Origin: Lachnospiraceae bacterium
GTDB taxonomy: Bacteria > Bacillota > Clostridia > Lachnospirales > Lachnospiraceae
Assembly: GCA_015057005.1 (NCBI GenBank)
Contig: SVFF01000012.1
Location: 1-64,000, forward strand
Direction: 5' to 3'
DNA: 64,000 nt
Shown here: positions 17,029 to 24,648 of the stretch, piece by piece
Layout: each line of letters begins with the position of its first letter
Position numbering within the stretch: the first letter of the stretch is position 1
Program-made: the position numbers and the translations under genes
The notes under the pieces: model-generated
Databases searched by the model: none
The model's input: the letters and a program-made list of their open reading frames with translations, nothing else
Told to the model about the DNA's origin: nothing

Positions 17029-18849
17029 ATGAAGTCCGGGAAGAACAAAAATATATTACCCAGCATGTGTTTTGTCATCAGACAGACCTTGCAGAATGAT
17101 AAAAAAATATTCTTTTTTTCCTTCTTAAGTGTTCCGTTTCAGGTGCTGGACCGATTAGTAGATGTTTATCTGGTAGCGGTCATTGTGGATCTGGTAGTGG
17201 GAGGTTTGGAGAAGAAGCTTTTGTATGTGACGCTTTTGATCGCGCTGTACAAATTGTTTGCCGAGTTGGTGCAGCGTTATTCGGAGTGGCAGCTCTCCAC
17301 CAGGAATTATCGGACCAAGATGAAATTTATATCAAAGTTTGCGTCTAAATATATGCTGACTGATTTTGCTACAATGGAATCTACCGAAGGGAAAGATATG
17401 GCCAGGAGAGCCAGAAACGCCATGGCAGGTGTGGATTATCGGGAAAAATCTGCGGTGGAGACCGTGTTTATACAGAGTGCAGCACTGATTGGAAATTTTT
17501 GCGGTCTGTTCGTGTATGCCGGTATTATTGCGGTTTTAAATCCGTTGATCATTGTGCTGCTGATTTTGACTTCCGGAATTGATTATTTGTTGCAGAGATA
17601 TCTGGTACAGTATGACCAAAAGGACAAAGTGCGCTACATACCGTTAGAAAGAAGACTCTGGTACCTGGTCAAAGAGATGCGCGATCTGGGTGCGGCCAAG
17701 GACATCAGGCTGTACGGTATGATGGGGTGGATACGACAGGTCTTTGGGGAAAATCTGAAGGCGCGCATGAAGCTGCATACCAAGAGGAGCAGGTATCAGT
17801 ATGCTTTTGTGGTAGTGATCAATGTTATAAATACGGTGTTTACCGGATTTATCTACTACTACCTGATCCACCAATATCTGAACGGCGGCATAGATGTTTC
17901 AGGATTTATCGTGTATTTTGGACTGATCACCGGTTTTAACACCTGGCTGATGTCAGTAATCACAAATACGGAGGAATTACACCGTATCTTGTTGAACATA
18001 GAGGATCTGCGCTGTTTTATTGATGTCCCGGATAGAACCGGGAGGGAAGGTGAAGCTGCGGCCACAGATCCTGTGAACAGTATTCGCTTTGAAAATGTAT
18101 CTTTTGGTTATCAGGAAGGTCAGCATGTCATAAAGGACATGAATTTCTATGTGGAGCCGGGAGAAAAGATTGCCATCGTTGGTCTGAATGGCGCGGGCAA
18201 GACCACAATGATAAAACTGTTATGCGGTCTGTATGAACCGGGTGCAGGAAAAGTATTTATTGATGGGCGGGATGTGCGGACATTCGGGAAAGAGGAGTTG
18301 TTTGAAAAGATAGCAGTTGTCTTTCAGGACATCTATCTGTTACCCACGAGCATAGAGAGAAATATTACATTATCTGATAAGGCTGATAAACAGCGCCTGC
18401 ATAAAGTGTTGGAGCTTTCCGGTCTGCAGAAAAAAGTGGAGATTTTACCGGACAAAGAGAAAACTGTTTTGGTGAAAAGTGTGCTGGAAGAGGCCATAGA
18501 TTTATCCGGCGGCGAGATCCAGAAGCTTGCTCTGGCAAGGGCTTTGTATAAGGGCGGAGAGATTTTCGTGCTGGATGAGCCCACTGCGAAACTGGATCCT
18601 TTGGCGGAAAATGAAATGTATTTGAAATACAGCGAACTGACCAAGGGGAAAACATCCATCTTTATTTCCCATCGTTTGTCCTCCACCAGATTCTGCGACA
18701 GGATCTTTTATCTGGAAAACGGAAAGATTATAGAGAGCGGAACCCATGATATGCTTATGGCATTGGGCGGCGCATATGCAAAAATGTTTGAGACCCAGAG
18801 CAGATATTATAAGGAACAGGAGGCGTCGCCGTATGAGAGCATGGATTGA
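17029..18849 (+). CDS. ABC exporter half-transporter, subunit 1
   Basis: A 606-aa fused permease-ATPase (type IV ABC exporter). Six membrane segments occupy roughly residues 25-310. The ATPase domain begins near 345 with Walker A GLNGAGKTT, Q-loop VVFQDIYLLP, a signature written DLSGGEIQK, Walker B IFVLDEPTAKLDPLAE and H-loop ISHRLSS. It overlaps the next gene by 17 nt, indicating a heterodimer. The cargo (peptide, lipid or drug) is not evident. Confidence 0.85.
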   Translation: MKSGKNKNILPSMCFVIRQTLQNDKKIFFFSFLSVPFQVLDRLVDVYLVAVIVDLVVGGLEKKLLYVTLLIALYKLFAELVQRYSEWQLSTRNYRTKMKFISKFASKYMLTDFATMESTEGKDMARRARNAMAGVDYREKSAVETVFIQSAALIGNFCGLFVYAGIIAVLNPLIIVLLILTSGIDYLLQRYLVQYDQKDKVRYIPLERRLWYLVKEMRDLGAAKDIRLYGMMGWIRQVFGENLKARMKLHTKRSRYQYAFVVVINVINTVFTGFIYYYLIHQYLNGGIDVSGFIVYFGLITGFNTWLMSVITNTEELHRILLNIEDLRCFIDVPDRTGREGEAAATDPVNSIRFENVSFGYQEGQHVIKDMNFYVEPGEKIAIVGLNGAGKTTMIKLLCGLYEPGAGKVFIDGRDVRTFGKEELFEKIAVVFQDIYLLPTSIERNITLSDKADKQRLHKVLELSGLQKKVEILPDKEKTVLVKSVLEEAIDLSGGEIQKLALARALYKGGEIFVLDEPTAKLDPLAENEMYLKYSELTKGKTSIFISHRLSSTRFCDRIFYLENGKIIESGTHDMLMALGGAYAKMFETQSRYYKEQEASPYESMD

Positions 18850-20689
18850 TAATTTCAGGTTGATCTTGAGAGGCGTCGGAGTGATACACAAGCTGTCGCC
18901 TTATAATCTGCTGGCCAAGTGTGTGCGGAGTGTGAGCAACGCTGCTTTGCCCTTTGTAAACTTATATATGTCTGCAGCTATTGTCAATGCGTTGGTGGCT
19001 AGGAAACCGCTAACTGACCTTTGGGGACTGGTGTTGTTGACCTTGGTGTTGAACCTGACCTTAACCTTGATCAGTAAGGAAATGGACGCCATAAATTATC
19101 GGAAGTGGAATGAATTCTATCTTCGCTATAATTTGTCCATTGGTGAAAAAGCCCAGTCACTGCCTTATGACAGAATCGAGGATGAAAAGACTCACCTGTT
19201 GATCAAGAACGTGGATGATGCCATGAAGATCAGTAATTATGGCCTGATCAAGCTGCACAGCAGGATTCCTCTGCTTGTGGAGAATTTGTGCAAAGTACTG
19301 TTTTCGTTGGGATTGATTTTGTCCGCAATTATACAGAAGTCTGATAATGGGCAGTCGATGCTGCAGAAAATCGCCAATACCTATTATGCGGATGGTGTTC
19401 TGCTGATTTTGATCGGACTGGCAGCATTTGCCTGCATCTGGGCTAATAAGCGAAATGCCACCAAATCCTATGATTTTTTGGGCCGTTTGTCCAAGCGGAA
19501 TCGTATTTATGATTATTATCTGGATCATTACTTGGATAGTCATAAAGCGGGCAAGGACATCCGCCTGTACAGACAGGACCGCTTGATCCTGGATGAGATA
19601 GACAGGGTTGGTGAAAAGAACGGTGATATTGTGGATGATATGAATGCCGCTGTTTTCCGCAACAATTGCCGGATTGTGGGGGCTAATTTCGGGCTTACTT
19701 TTTACACTTATTTTTATGTGGGATTGAAGGCAATGACGGGAGTGTTTGAAGTGGGAAGTATCCTGAAATACTGTGGTGGTGTACTGCAGTTTGCTACGGC
19801 ATTTTCCGCCATGATGGATGCACTGTCCCAGCTGCAGGCAAACGGAAGATATCTGCAGGATTATTTTGCTTACATGGACTTGCCTTCGGTACATGAGACT
19901 GCAAAGACTGCCCATACGGAAGTGGATAAGGTGCGACAAGAGTGTTGTATTGAGGTAGAGCATGTGTCATTCCGTTATCCCGGCGCTGACGAATATGTCC
20001 TGAAGGATGTCAGCTTTGTGATCAGCCCCGGTGACAGGGTGGCCATCGTAGGTCAAAACGGCAGCGGCAAAACCACCATGATCAAATTGATCTGCAGACT
20101 GTATGAGCCTACAGAAGGTGTGATCCGCTGCAACGGAATTGATATCAGAGAATATGACATCAATCAGTATATGGCGCTGCTTAGCGTCGTATTTCAGGAT
20201 TTCAAGCTTTTTTCTTTTACGCTGGGGCAGAACGTGGCAACAGATATTTCCTATGATCGTACAAGGGCTGAAAATTGCCTGAAAAAAGTGGGACTGGAGA
20301 AGAGGCTGGAGAAAATGTCCGATGGACTTGATACATATATGTATCGGGATTTTGACAAGAACGGCGTGGAAATATCGGGTGGAGAAGCCCAGAAGATTGC
20401 CATGGCCCGTGCCATTTATAAAGACGCACCGCTGGTGATCCTGGATGAGCCTACGGCAGCTCTGGACCCCATCGCGGAAGCTGACATTTATGCCAAGTTC
20501 GATGAAATATCCGGTGACAAAACTACAGTATTTATATCGCATCGTTTGTCCAGCTGTCGTTTTTGTGACAATATCATCGTGTTTGCTGAAGGCAGAGTGG
20601 TGCAGCAGGGGAAACATGATGTGCTTGTATCAGAAAAAGGCAGTATTTATGAGACGCTTTGGGAAGCGCAGGCGCAGTATTATAAATAG
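18833..20689 (+). CDS. ABC exporter half-transporter, subunit 2
   Basis: A 618-aa partner of the preceding gene with the same layout: membrane domain to about residue 330, then ATPase with Walker A GQNGSGKTT, Q-loop VVFQDFKLFS, signature EISGGEAQK, Walker B LVILDEPTAALDPIAE and ISHRLSS. The start is the ATG at 18833, with AGGAGG at 18818-18823 inside the upstream gene. An earlier in-frame start is unlikely because it would lie deep in subunit 1. Both ATPase sites look catalytically complete. Confidence 0.85.
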   Translation: MRAWIDNFRLILRGVGVIHKLSPYNLLAKCVRSVSNAALPFVNLYMSAAIVNALVARKPLTDLWGLVLLTLVLNLTLTLISKEMDAINYRKWNEFYLRYNLSIGEKAQSLPYDRIEDEKTHLLIKNVDDAMKISNYGLIKLHSRIPLLVENLCKVLFSLGLILSAIIQKSDNGQSMLQKIANTYYADGVLLILIGLAAFACIWANKRNATKSYDFLGRLSKRNRIYDYYLDHYLDSHKAGKDIRLYRQDRLILDEIDRVGEKNGDIVDDMNAAVFRNNCRIVGANFGLTFYTYFYVGLKAMTGVFEVGSILKYCGGVLQFATAFSAMMDALSQLQANGRYLQDYFAYMDLPSVHETAKTAHTEVDKVRQECCIEVEHVSFRYPGADEYVLKDVSFVISPGDRVAIVGQNGSGKTTMIKLICRLYEPTEGVIRCNGIDIREYDINQYMALLSVVFQDFKLFSFTLGQNVATDISYDRTRAENCLKKVGLEKRLEKMSDGLDTYMYRDFDKNGVEISGGEAQKIAMARAIYKDAPLVILDEPTAALDPIAEADIYAKFDEISGDKTTVFISHRLSSCRFCDNIIVFAEGRVVQQGKHDVLVSEKGSIYETLWEAQAQYYK

Positions 20690-20741
20690 TTGTGCTTATA
20701 TGATTATGTGATACAAATATGAAAATAGGTTTCGAGGCAAG

Positions 20742-20779
20742 AAAAAAGGTCTGCAGCTATAAAAGCTGCAGGCCTTTTT
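20742..20779. terminator. Bidirectional terminator between the ABC genes and asnA
   Basis: A near-perfect stem flanked by an A-run on the left and a T-run on the right, so it can stop transcripts from both converging genes. Confidence 0.85.
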
Positions 20780-21767
20780 CTTCAGCGCCCTGCATGGTCT
20801 CGTCGGACCACAGGGAGCATTGTACTTCACCGATATGGGCTTTTCTCAAGAGGAACATACAGATTCTGGACTGGCCGATACCGCCGCCGATGGTGTAGGG
20901 CAGTTCGTCGTTCAGGACTGCTTTGTGGTAAGGGAGACTTGCACGCTCGGGGCAGCCAGCTTTTTCCAGCTGTTTCTTCATGGAATCCTTGTCAACGCGC
21001 ACACCCATGCTGGAAAGCTCCAGAGCGATGTCCAGAACAGGGAAATAAACCAGAATGTCTGCATTCATGGACCAGTCATCGTAGTCGGGGGCACGGCCGT
21101 CATGAGGTTCACCGTTCTCCAGGGCATCGCCGATCTGCATGATGCAGACTGCGCCTTTGGCCTTGGTAATGTAATATTCACGCTCCTTGGGAGTGTAATC
21201 GGGGAACATTTCCTCCAGTTCTCTTGTGGTCACAAAGAAGATGTCGTGAGGGAGAATCTCCTCGATATAATCATAGTGGATGGCCAGATATTTTTCAGTT
21301 TTGCGCAGCACCTTGTAGACGATGCGGACTGTTTCTTTCAGAGTCTCCAGAGTGCGGTCTTCCTTGGCGATGATCTTTTCCCAGTCCCACTGGTCCACGT
21401 AGATGGAGTGGATGTTGTCGTTGTCTTCATCTCTGCGGATAGCGTTCATGTCTGTGTAGAGGCCTTCGCCTACATGGAAACCGTATTTTTTCAGGGCGAA
21501 GCGCTTCCATTTTGCCAGGGACTGGACGATCTCAGCGTCTCTGCCGTTCTGGTTCTTGATGTCAAAGGTAACGGGGCGCTCGATGCCGTTTAAGTTATCG
21601 TTCAGACCGGACTGGGGATCTACGAACAGGGGCGCAGATACACGCAGCAGATGAAGTCTCTCAGCTAACAGTGTCTGAAAGAAATCCTTGATGGTCTTGA
21701 TAGCGATCTGGGTGTTGTAAAGGTCCAGGTGAGACTGGTAACCTTCGGGAATATAAAAATTGGACAT
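20757..21767 (-). CDS. asnA: Aspartate--ammonia ligase AsnA
   Basis: A 336-aa ammonia-dependent asparagine synthetase (class II aaRS-like fold) making Asn from Asp, ammonia and ATP. Family stretches are plain: YIPEGYQSHLDLYNTQIAI, RVSAPLFVDPQSGLNDNLNG, SLAKWKRFAL, the EGLYTDMNAIRRDE and YVDQWDWEK segments and TIGGGIGQSRICMFLL (motif 3 with the ATP Arg). Full length. Divergent from the repair block, with its own short upstream region. Converges with the ABC genes on a shared terminator. Confidence 0.95.
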   Translation of the reverse strand: MSNFYIPEGYQSHLDLYNTQIAIKTIKDFFQTLLAERLHLLRVSAPLFVDPQSGLNDNLNGIERPVTFDIKNQNGRDAEIVQSLAKWKRFALKKYGFHVGEGLYTDMNAIRRDEDNDNIHSIYVDQWDWEKIIAKEDRTLETLKETVRIVYKVLRKTEKYLAIHYDYIEEILPHDIFFVTTRELEEMFPDYTPKEREYYITKAKGAVCIMQIGDALENGEPHDGRAPDYDDWSMNADILVYFPVLDIALELSSMGVRVDKDSMKKQLEKAGCPERASLPYHKAVLNDELPYTIGGGIGQSRICMFLLRKAHIGEVQCSLWSDETMQGAEEKGLQLL

Positions 21768-21855
21768 AACAAAGTTCCTGCCTTCTTAAATTCTATTATT
21801 CTATTTAACTGCTTTTTGAACGCTTTTGCAATAGTTTTTTTCCAAATATTTGCAC

Positions 21856-21904
21856 TTGAAAAGAGCGAACATATGTGCTATTATTCAAACAGAACAAATG
21901 TTCT
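21856..21904 (+). promoter_or_regulatory. Promoter with two LexA (SOS)-box-like palindromes
   Basis: TTGAAA (21856-21861) and TATTAT (21879-21884) are separated by 17 bp. Box 1 at 21866-21879 (CGAACATATGTGCT) lies in the spacer. Box 2 at 21891-21904 (AGAACAAATGTTCT) covers the expected transcription start. Both match the Gram-positive LexA core GAAC-N4-GTTC, box 2 perfectly and box 1 with one mismatch. The arrangement predicts SOS repression of the downstream repair-like genes. Confidence 0.7.
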
Positions 21905-22022
21905 GTTCCGCAGAAGGGTTTGCATAGAAGGATTTGCATAGACGTTTTTGTTGGAAGAGGAAAGCAGGAAAAACGCAACACAAGCCGGACTGTGGGGAGA
22001 ATGAGAGAAGGGAATTGTACGG

Positions 22023-23375
22023 ATGGAGTACCTTGCAACGGGGCAGGAGATGTCCCTTATGGATAAATTGGGCATTCTGACGGATGCGGCGAAATATGAT
22101 GTGGCCTGTACTTCCAGCGGCGTGGACCGCAAGGGGGATGGGCATTCTCTGGGCAATTGTCTGGCCGGGGGGATCTGCCACAGCTTCAGCTCTGACGGCA
22201 GGTGTATTTCCCTGCTGAAAATATTGTTTACCAATGAATGTATTTATGATTGTAAATACTGTATCAACCGCTGCTCCAATGATGTGCCCAGGGCTACTTT
22301 TACACCGGAGGAAATCTGTACCCTGACTATGGAGTTTTACCGGAGGAATTATATAGAGGGGCTGTTTTTAAGCTCCGGTATTGTGAAAAGCCCCGGATTT
22401 ACCATGGAGTTGATTTATCGGGCAATCTGGCTTTTACGCAACAAATACCATTTCAACGGTTACGTACATGTGAAGGCGATTCCGGGCACGGATCCGGAGC
22501 TGATACAGCGGCTGGGTTTTCTGGTGGACAGGATGAGTGTGAATCTGGAACTGCCTACTGCAGAGGGGCTTAGGGCACTGGCTCCTAACAAGCATAGGAA
22601 GAATATCCTGACCCCTATGCGGCAGATTCAGACAGGCATTCATGCCAACAAAGAGGAACTGGTGGTATACCGCCATGCTCCGAAATTTGTAGGCGGTGGA
22701 CAGGCTACCCAGATGATCATCGGCGCCACTCCGGAGACAGACTATCAGATTCTCAATGTGGCTGAGAACCTGTATCAGAAATTTGAATTGAAGAGAGTGT
22801 TCTATTCTGCATTTGTAAGGGTCAATGAGGACAAGAATCTGCCGGCACTGCCGGGCGGACCGCCTCTTTTAAGAGAACACCGGCTTTATCAGGCAGACTG
22901 GCTTCTGCGGTTTTACGGTTTTCGGGCTTCGGAACTTTTGGACGAGGGGCGGCCTTTCTTTAACGTGCTGCTGGATCCCAAGGAGGATTGGGCGGTGAGG
23001 CATCTGGAGGAGTTCCCCGTGGAGATCAACAGGGCATCTTACGAGATGCTGCTTAGGGTACCGGGCATTGGGGTGAAAAGTGCACAGAGGATCGTAGCGG
23101 CCAGACGCAGCGCCAAGTTATCCTTTGAGGATCTGAAGAAGATTGGTGTTGTGTTGAAGCGCGCCATATATTTTATTACCTGCAGCGGCAGGATGATGTA
23201 TCCCACCAAGCTGGAGGAGGATTATATTGTGCGGAATCTGACCAGCGAAAAGGATCGGATCCGGTTCGGCAGTGACGGGATGAGTTATCGCCAGATGTCA
23301 CTGTTTGATGACGGCGCCTTTCAGAGGCCCGTAACGGCCCGGGAAAGGCTTTTAAGCGCAGTAGGGCATGTGTGA
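22023..23375 (+). CDS. Putative DNA modification/repair radical SAM protein
   Basis: A 450-aa radical SAM enzyme of the TIGR03916-type group. The cluster motif CIYDCKYC gives Cys73, Cys77 and Cys80 for the [4Fe-4S] cluster that cleaves SAM. A helix-hairpin-helix DNA-binding motif (VPGIGVKSAQRIVAARR) starts near residue 346. The combination suggests a nucleic-acid substrate, though the reaction is not established. The usual partner (DUF4130 type) follows at 23515. An ATG at 22050 is an alternative start. The promoter has LexA-like boxes, in keeping with a damage role. Confidence 0.85.
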   Translation: MEYLATGQEMSLMDKLGILTDAAKYDVACTSSGVDRKGDGHSLGNCLAGGICHSFSSDGRCISLLKILFTNECIYDCKYCINRCSNDVPRATFTPEEICTLTMEFYRRNYIEGLFLSSGIVKSPGFTMELIYRAIWLLRNKYHFNGYVHVKAIPGTDPELIQRLGFLVDRMSVNLELPTAEGLRALAPNKHRKNILTPMRQIQTGIHANKEELVVYRHAPKFVGGGQATQMIIGATPETDYQILNVAENLYQKFELKRVFYSAFVRVNEDKNLPALPGGPPLLREHRLYQADWLLRFYGFRASELLDEGRPFFNVLLDPKEDWAVRHLEEFPVEINRASYEMLLRVPGIGVKSAQRIVAARRSAKLSFEDLKKIGVVLKRAIYFITCSGRMMYPTKLEEDYIVRNLTSEKDRIRFGSDGMSYRQMSLFDDGAFQRPVTARERLLSAVGHV

Positions 23376-23514
23376 GTGGACTGTGACGAAAAAACGCTTA
23401 AAATCGTAAAATACGGAAAATCTGGAAGGGAAAAGACAGAAGAAGGAAGAGGGGAAAAGAAACAGAGGAAAAGAAACAGAAAAAAGGGATTGAGGAATGA
23501 GGTGAAGGAACGAT

Positions 23515-24276
23515 ATGCGTGTATATCAATGCGAGGATTCCCTGGAGGGAATATTTACCGCCATATACAATGCCTATGAAGATAAAAGCAGCAGGCAGGA
23601 TACCATGATCAGTCTGACGGAGGAGCTGTACCTGTTTGGGGAGTATGTGCCTGTGACAGTGGATGTGACCAAGGCAGTAAAGGTCATGAATACTTTGCAC
23701 AGACGCTTTGGAGAGGAAGATTATATGAAAGTTTGCCTGGCGCTGGCCTCCCGGGATGAGCAGAAAGCCCAGGCCATTTATCAGACGGTTGCGCTGGGAT
23801 TGGCATCTTGCTGCGGCAAGGGGCATTTGTTGGACAATCTGGCAGATGATTATGTGAATAAAGTTTTTTTCCTGTCCAGGGCGGCCAATAATGAACTTTG
23901 TCATCTGCGTGGATTTATTCGTTTTTCTGAATTGGAGAATGGTATTTTGTATTCGTCCATAGGACCGAAGAACAACATACTCACTTTTTTAATGCCTCAT
24001 TTTGCAGATCGGATGCCCAGGGAGAATTTTATGATCTACGATGAGGGCCGGGACCTTTTTGGAGTCCACCCGGCGGGGAAAGAATGGTATCTGCTGCAGG
24101 ATGAGGAGATACGGTTGCGGCCGGAAACTTTTAGGTATTCGGAAGAAGAAATGCAATATCGGGAACTGTTCCGCCATTTTTGCCATAAAATAGCTATAAA
24201 GGAGCGCAAAAATTTAGAATTGCAGAGGAATCTTCTGCCATTAAGATTTCGTGAATATATGATAGAATTCCGCTGA
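23515..24276 (+). CDS. DUF4130 / TIGR03915-type DNA metabolism protein
   Basis: A 253-aa partner found next to the radical SAM protein in many genomes. The N terminus (VYQCEDSLEGIFTAIYNAYE) and the central region LSRAANNELCHLRGFIRFSEL with PHFADRMPRENFMIYDEGR are the DUF4130 pattern, which includes a uracil-DNA-glycosylase-related region in some family descriptions. Function unknown but linked to DNA repair by context. A G-rich purine tract (23440-23500) lies between the two genes and holds no convincing gene. Confidence 0.8.
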   Translation: MRVYQCEDSLEGIFTAIYNAYEDKSSRQDTMISLTEELYLFGEYVPVTVDVTKAVKVMNTLHRRFGEEDYMKVCLALASRDEQKAQAIYQTVALGLASCCGKGHLLDNLADDYVNKVFFLSRAANNELCHLRGFIRFSELENGILYSSIGPKNNILTFLMPHFADRMPRENFMIYDEGRDLFGVHPAGKEWYLLQDEEIRLRPETFRYSEEEMQYRELFRHFCHKIAIKERKNLELQRNLLPLRFREYMIEFR

Positions 24277-24335
24277 TTTTCTTTACATTTAATGTGGTTA
24301 TATGTAAGATGGAAATGAAGGAAGGGTGAGTGCCT

Positions 24336-24560
24336 ATGTATAAGAAAATTCGTTTGACGCCTGATAAAGTGCAGCATTTTGTGTATGTTGCAGGGAAATG
24401 CGATTTCGAGATAGATATCTGCTACAATAGATACGTGGTAGATGCCAAGTCTTTCCTTGGAGTGTTTGGCCTGGATTTTTCCAAGCCCCTCACTGTGACC
24501 TATGAAGGGTACAACAGAGAATTTGAGGAATTGCTGCAGGAGCACTCAATCGCCTGCTGA
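24336..24560 (+). CDS. HPr-fold protein lacking the phospho-histidine
   Basis: A 74-aa protein with the HPr-like C-terminal half VDAKSFLGVFGLDFSKPLTVTYEGY, where HPr has its regulatory Ser region (KSI.G...L). The N-terminal GLHARPA segment with the phospho-accepting His is absent (KVQHFVYVAGKCDFEID instead), so it cannot be a normal PTS phosphocarrier. Similar proteins are common in Lachnospiraceae. It lies between DNA-metabolism genes. The ATG at 24336 is preceded by GAAGGG. Confidence 0.6.
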   Translation: MYKKIRLTPDKVQHFVYVAGKCDFEIDICYNRYVVDAKSFLGVFGLDFSKPLTVTYEGYNREFEELLQEHSIAC

Positions 24561-24648
24561 GGGCAGGAGGCGGATGACGATGCCGGATGACAGTGCAGGA
24601 TAACAATGCAGAGCACAGTTCCTGAGCAAGATACAGGAGAAATGTCAT

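Noticed and set aside
23376..23514. Small gene in the purine-rich tract between the radical SAM and DUF4130 genes
   Set aside because: The frame has no ribosome site and reads as low-complexity Lys/Glu/Arg.
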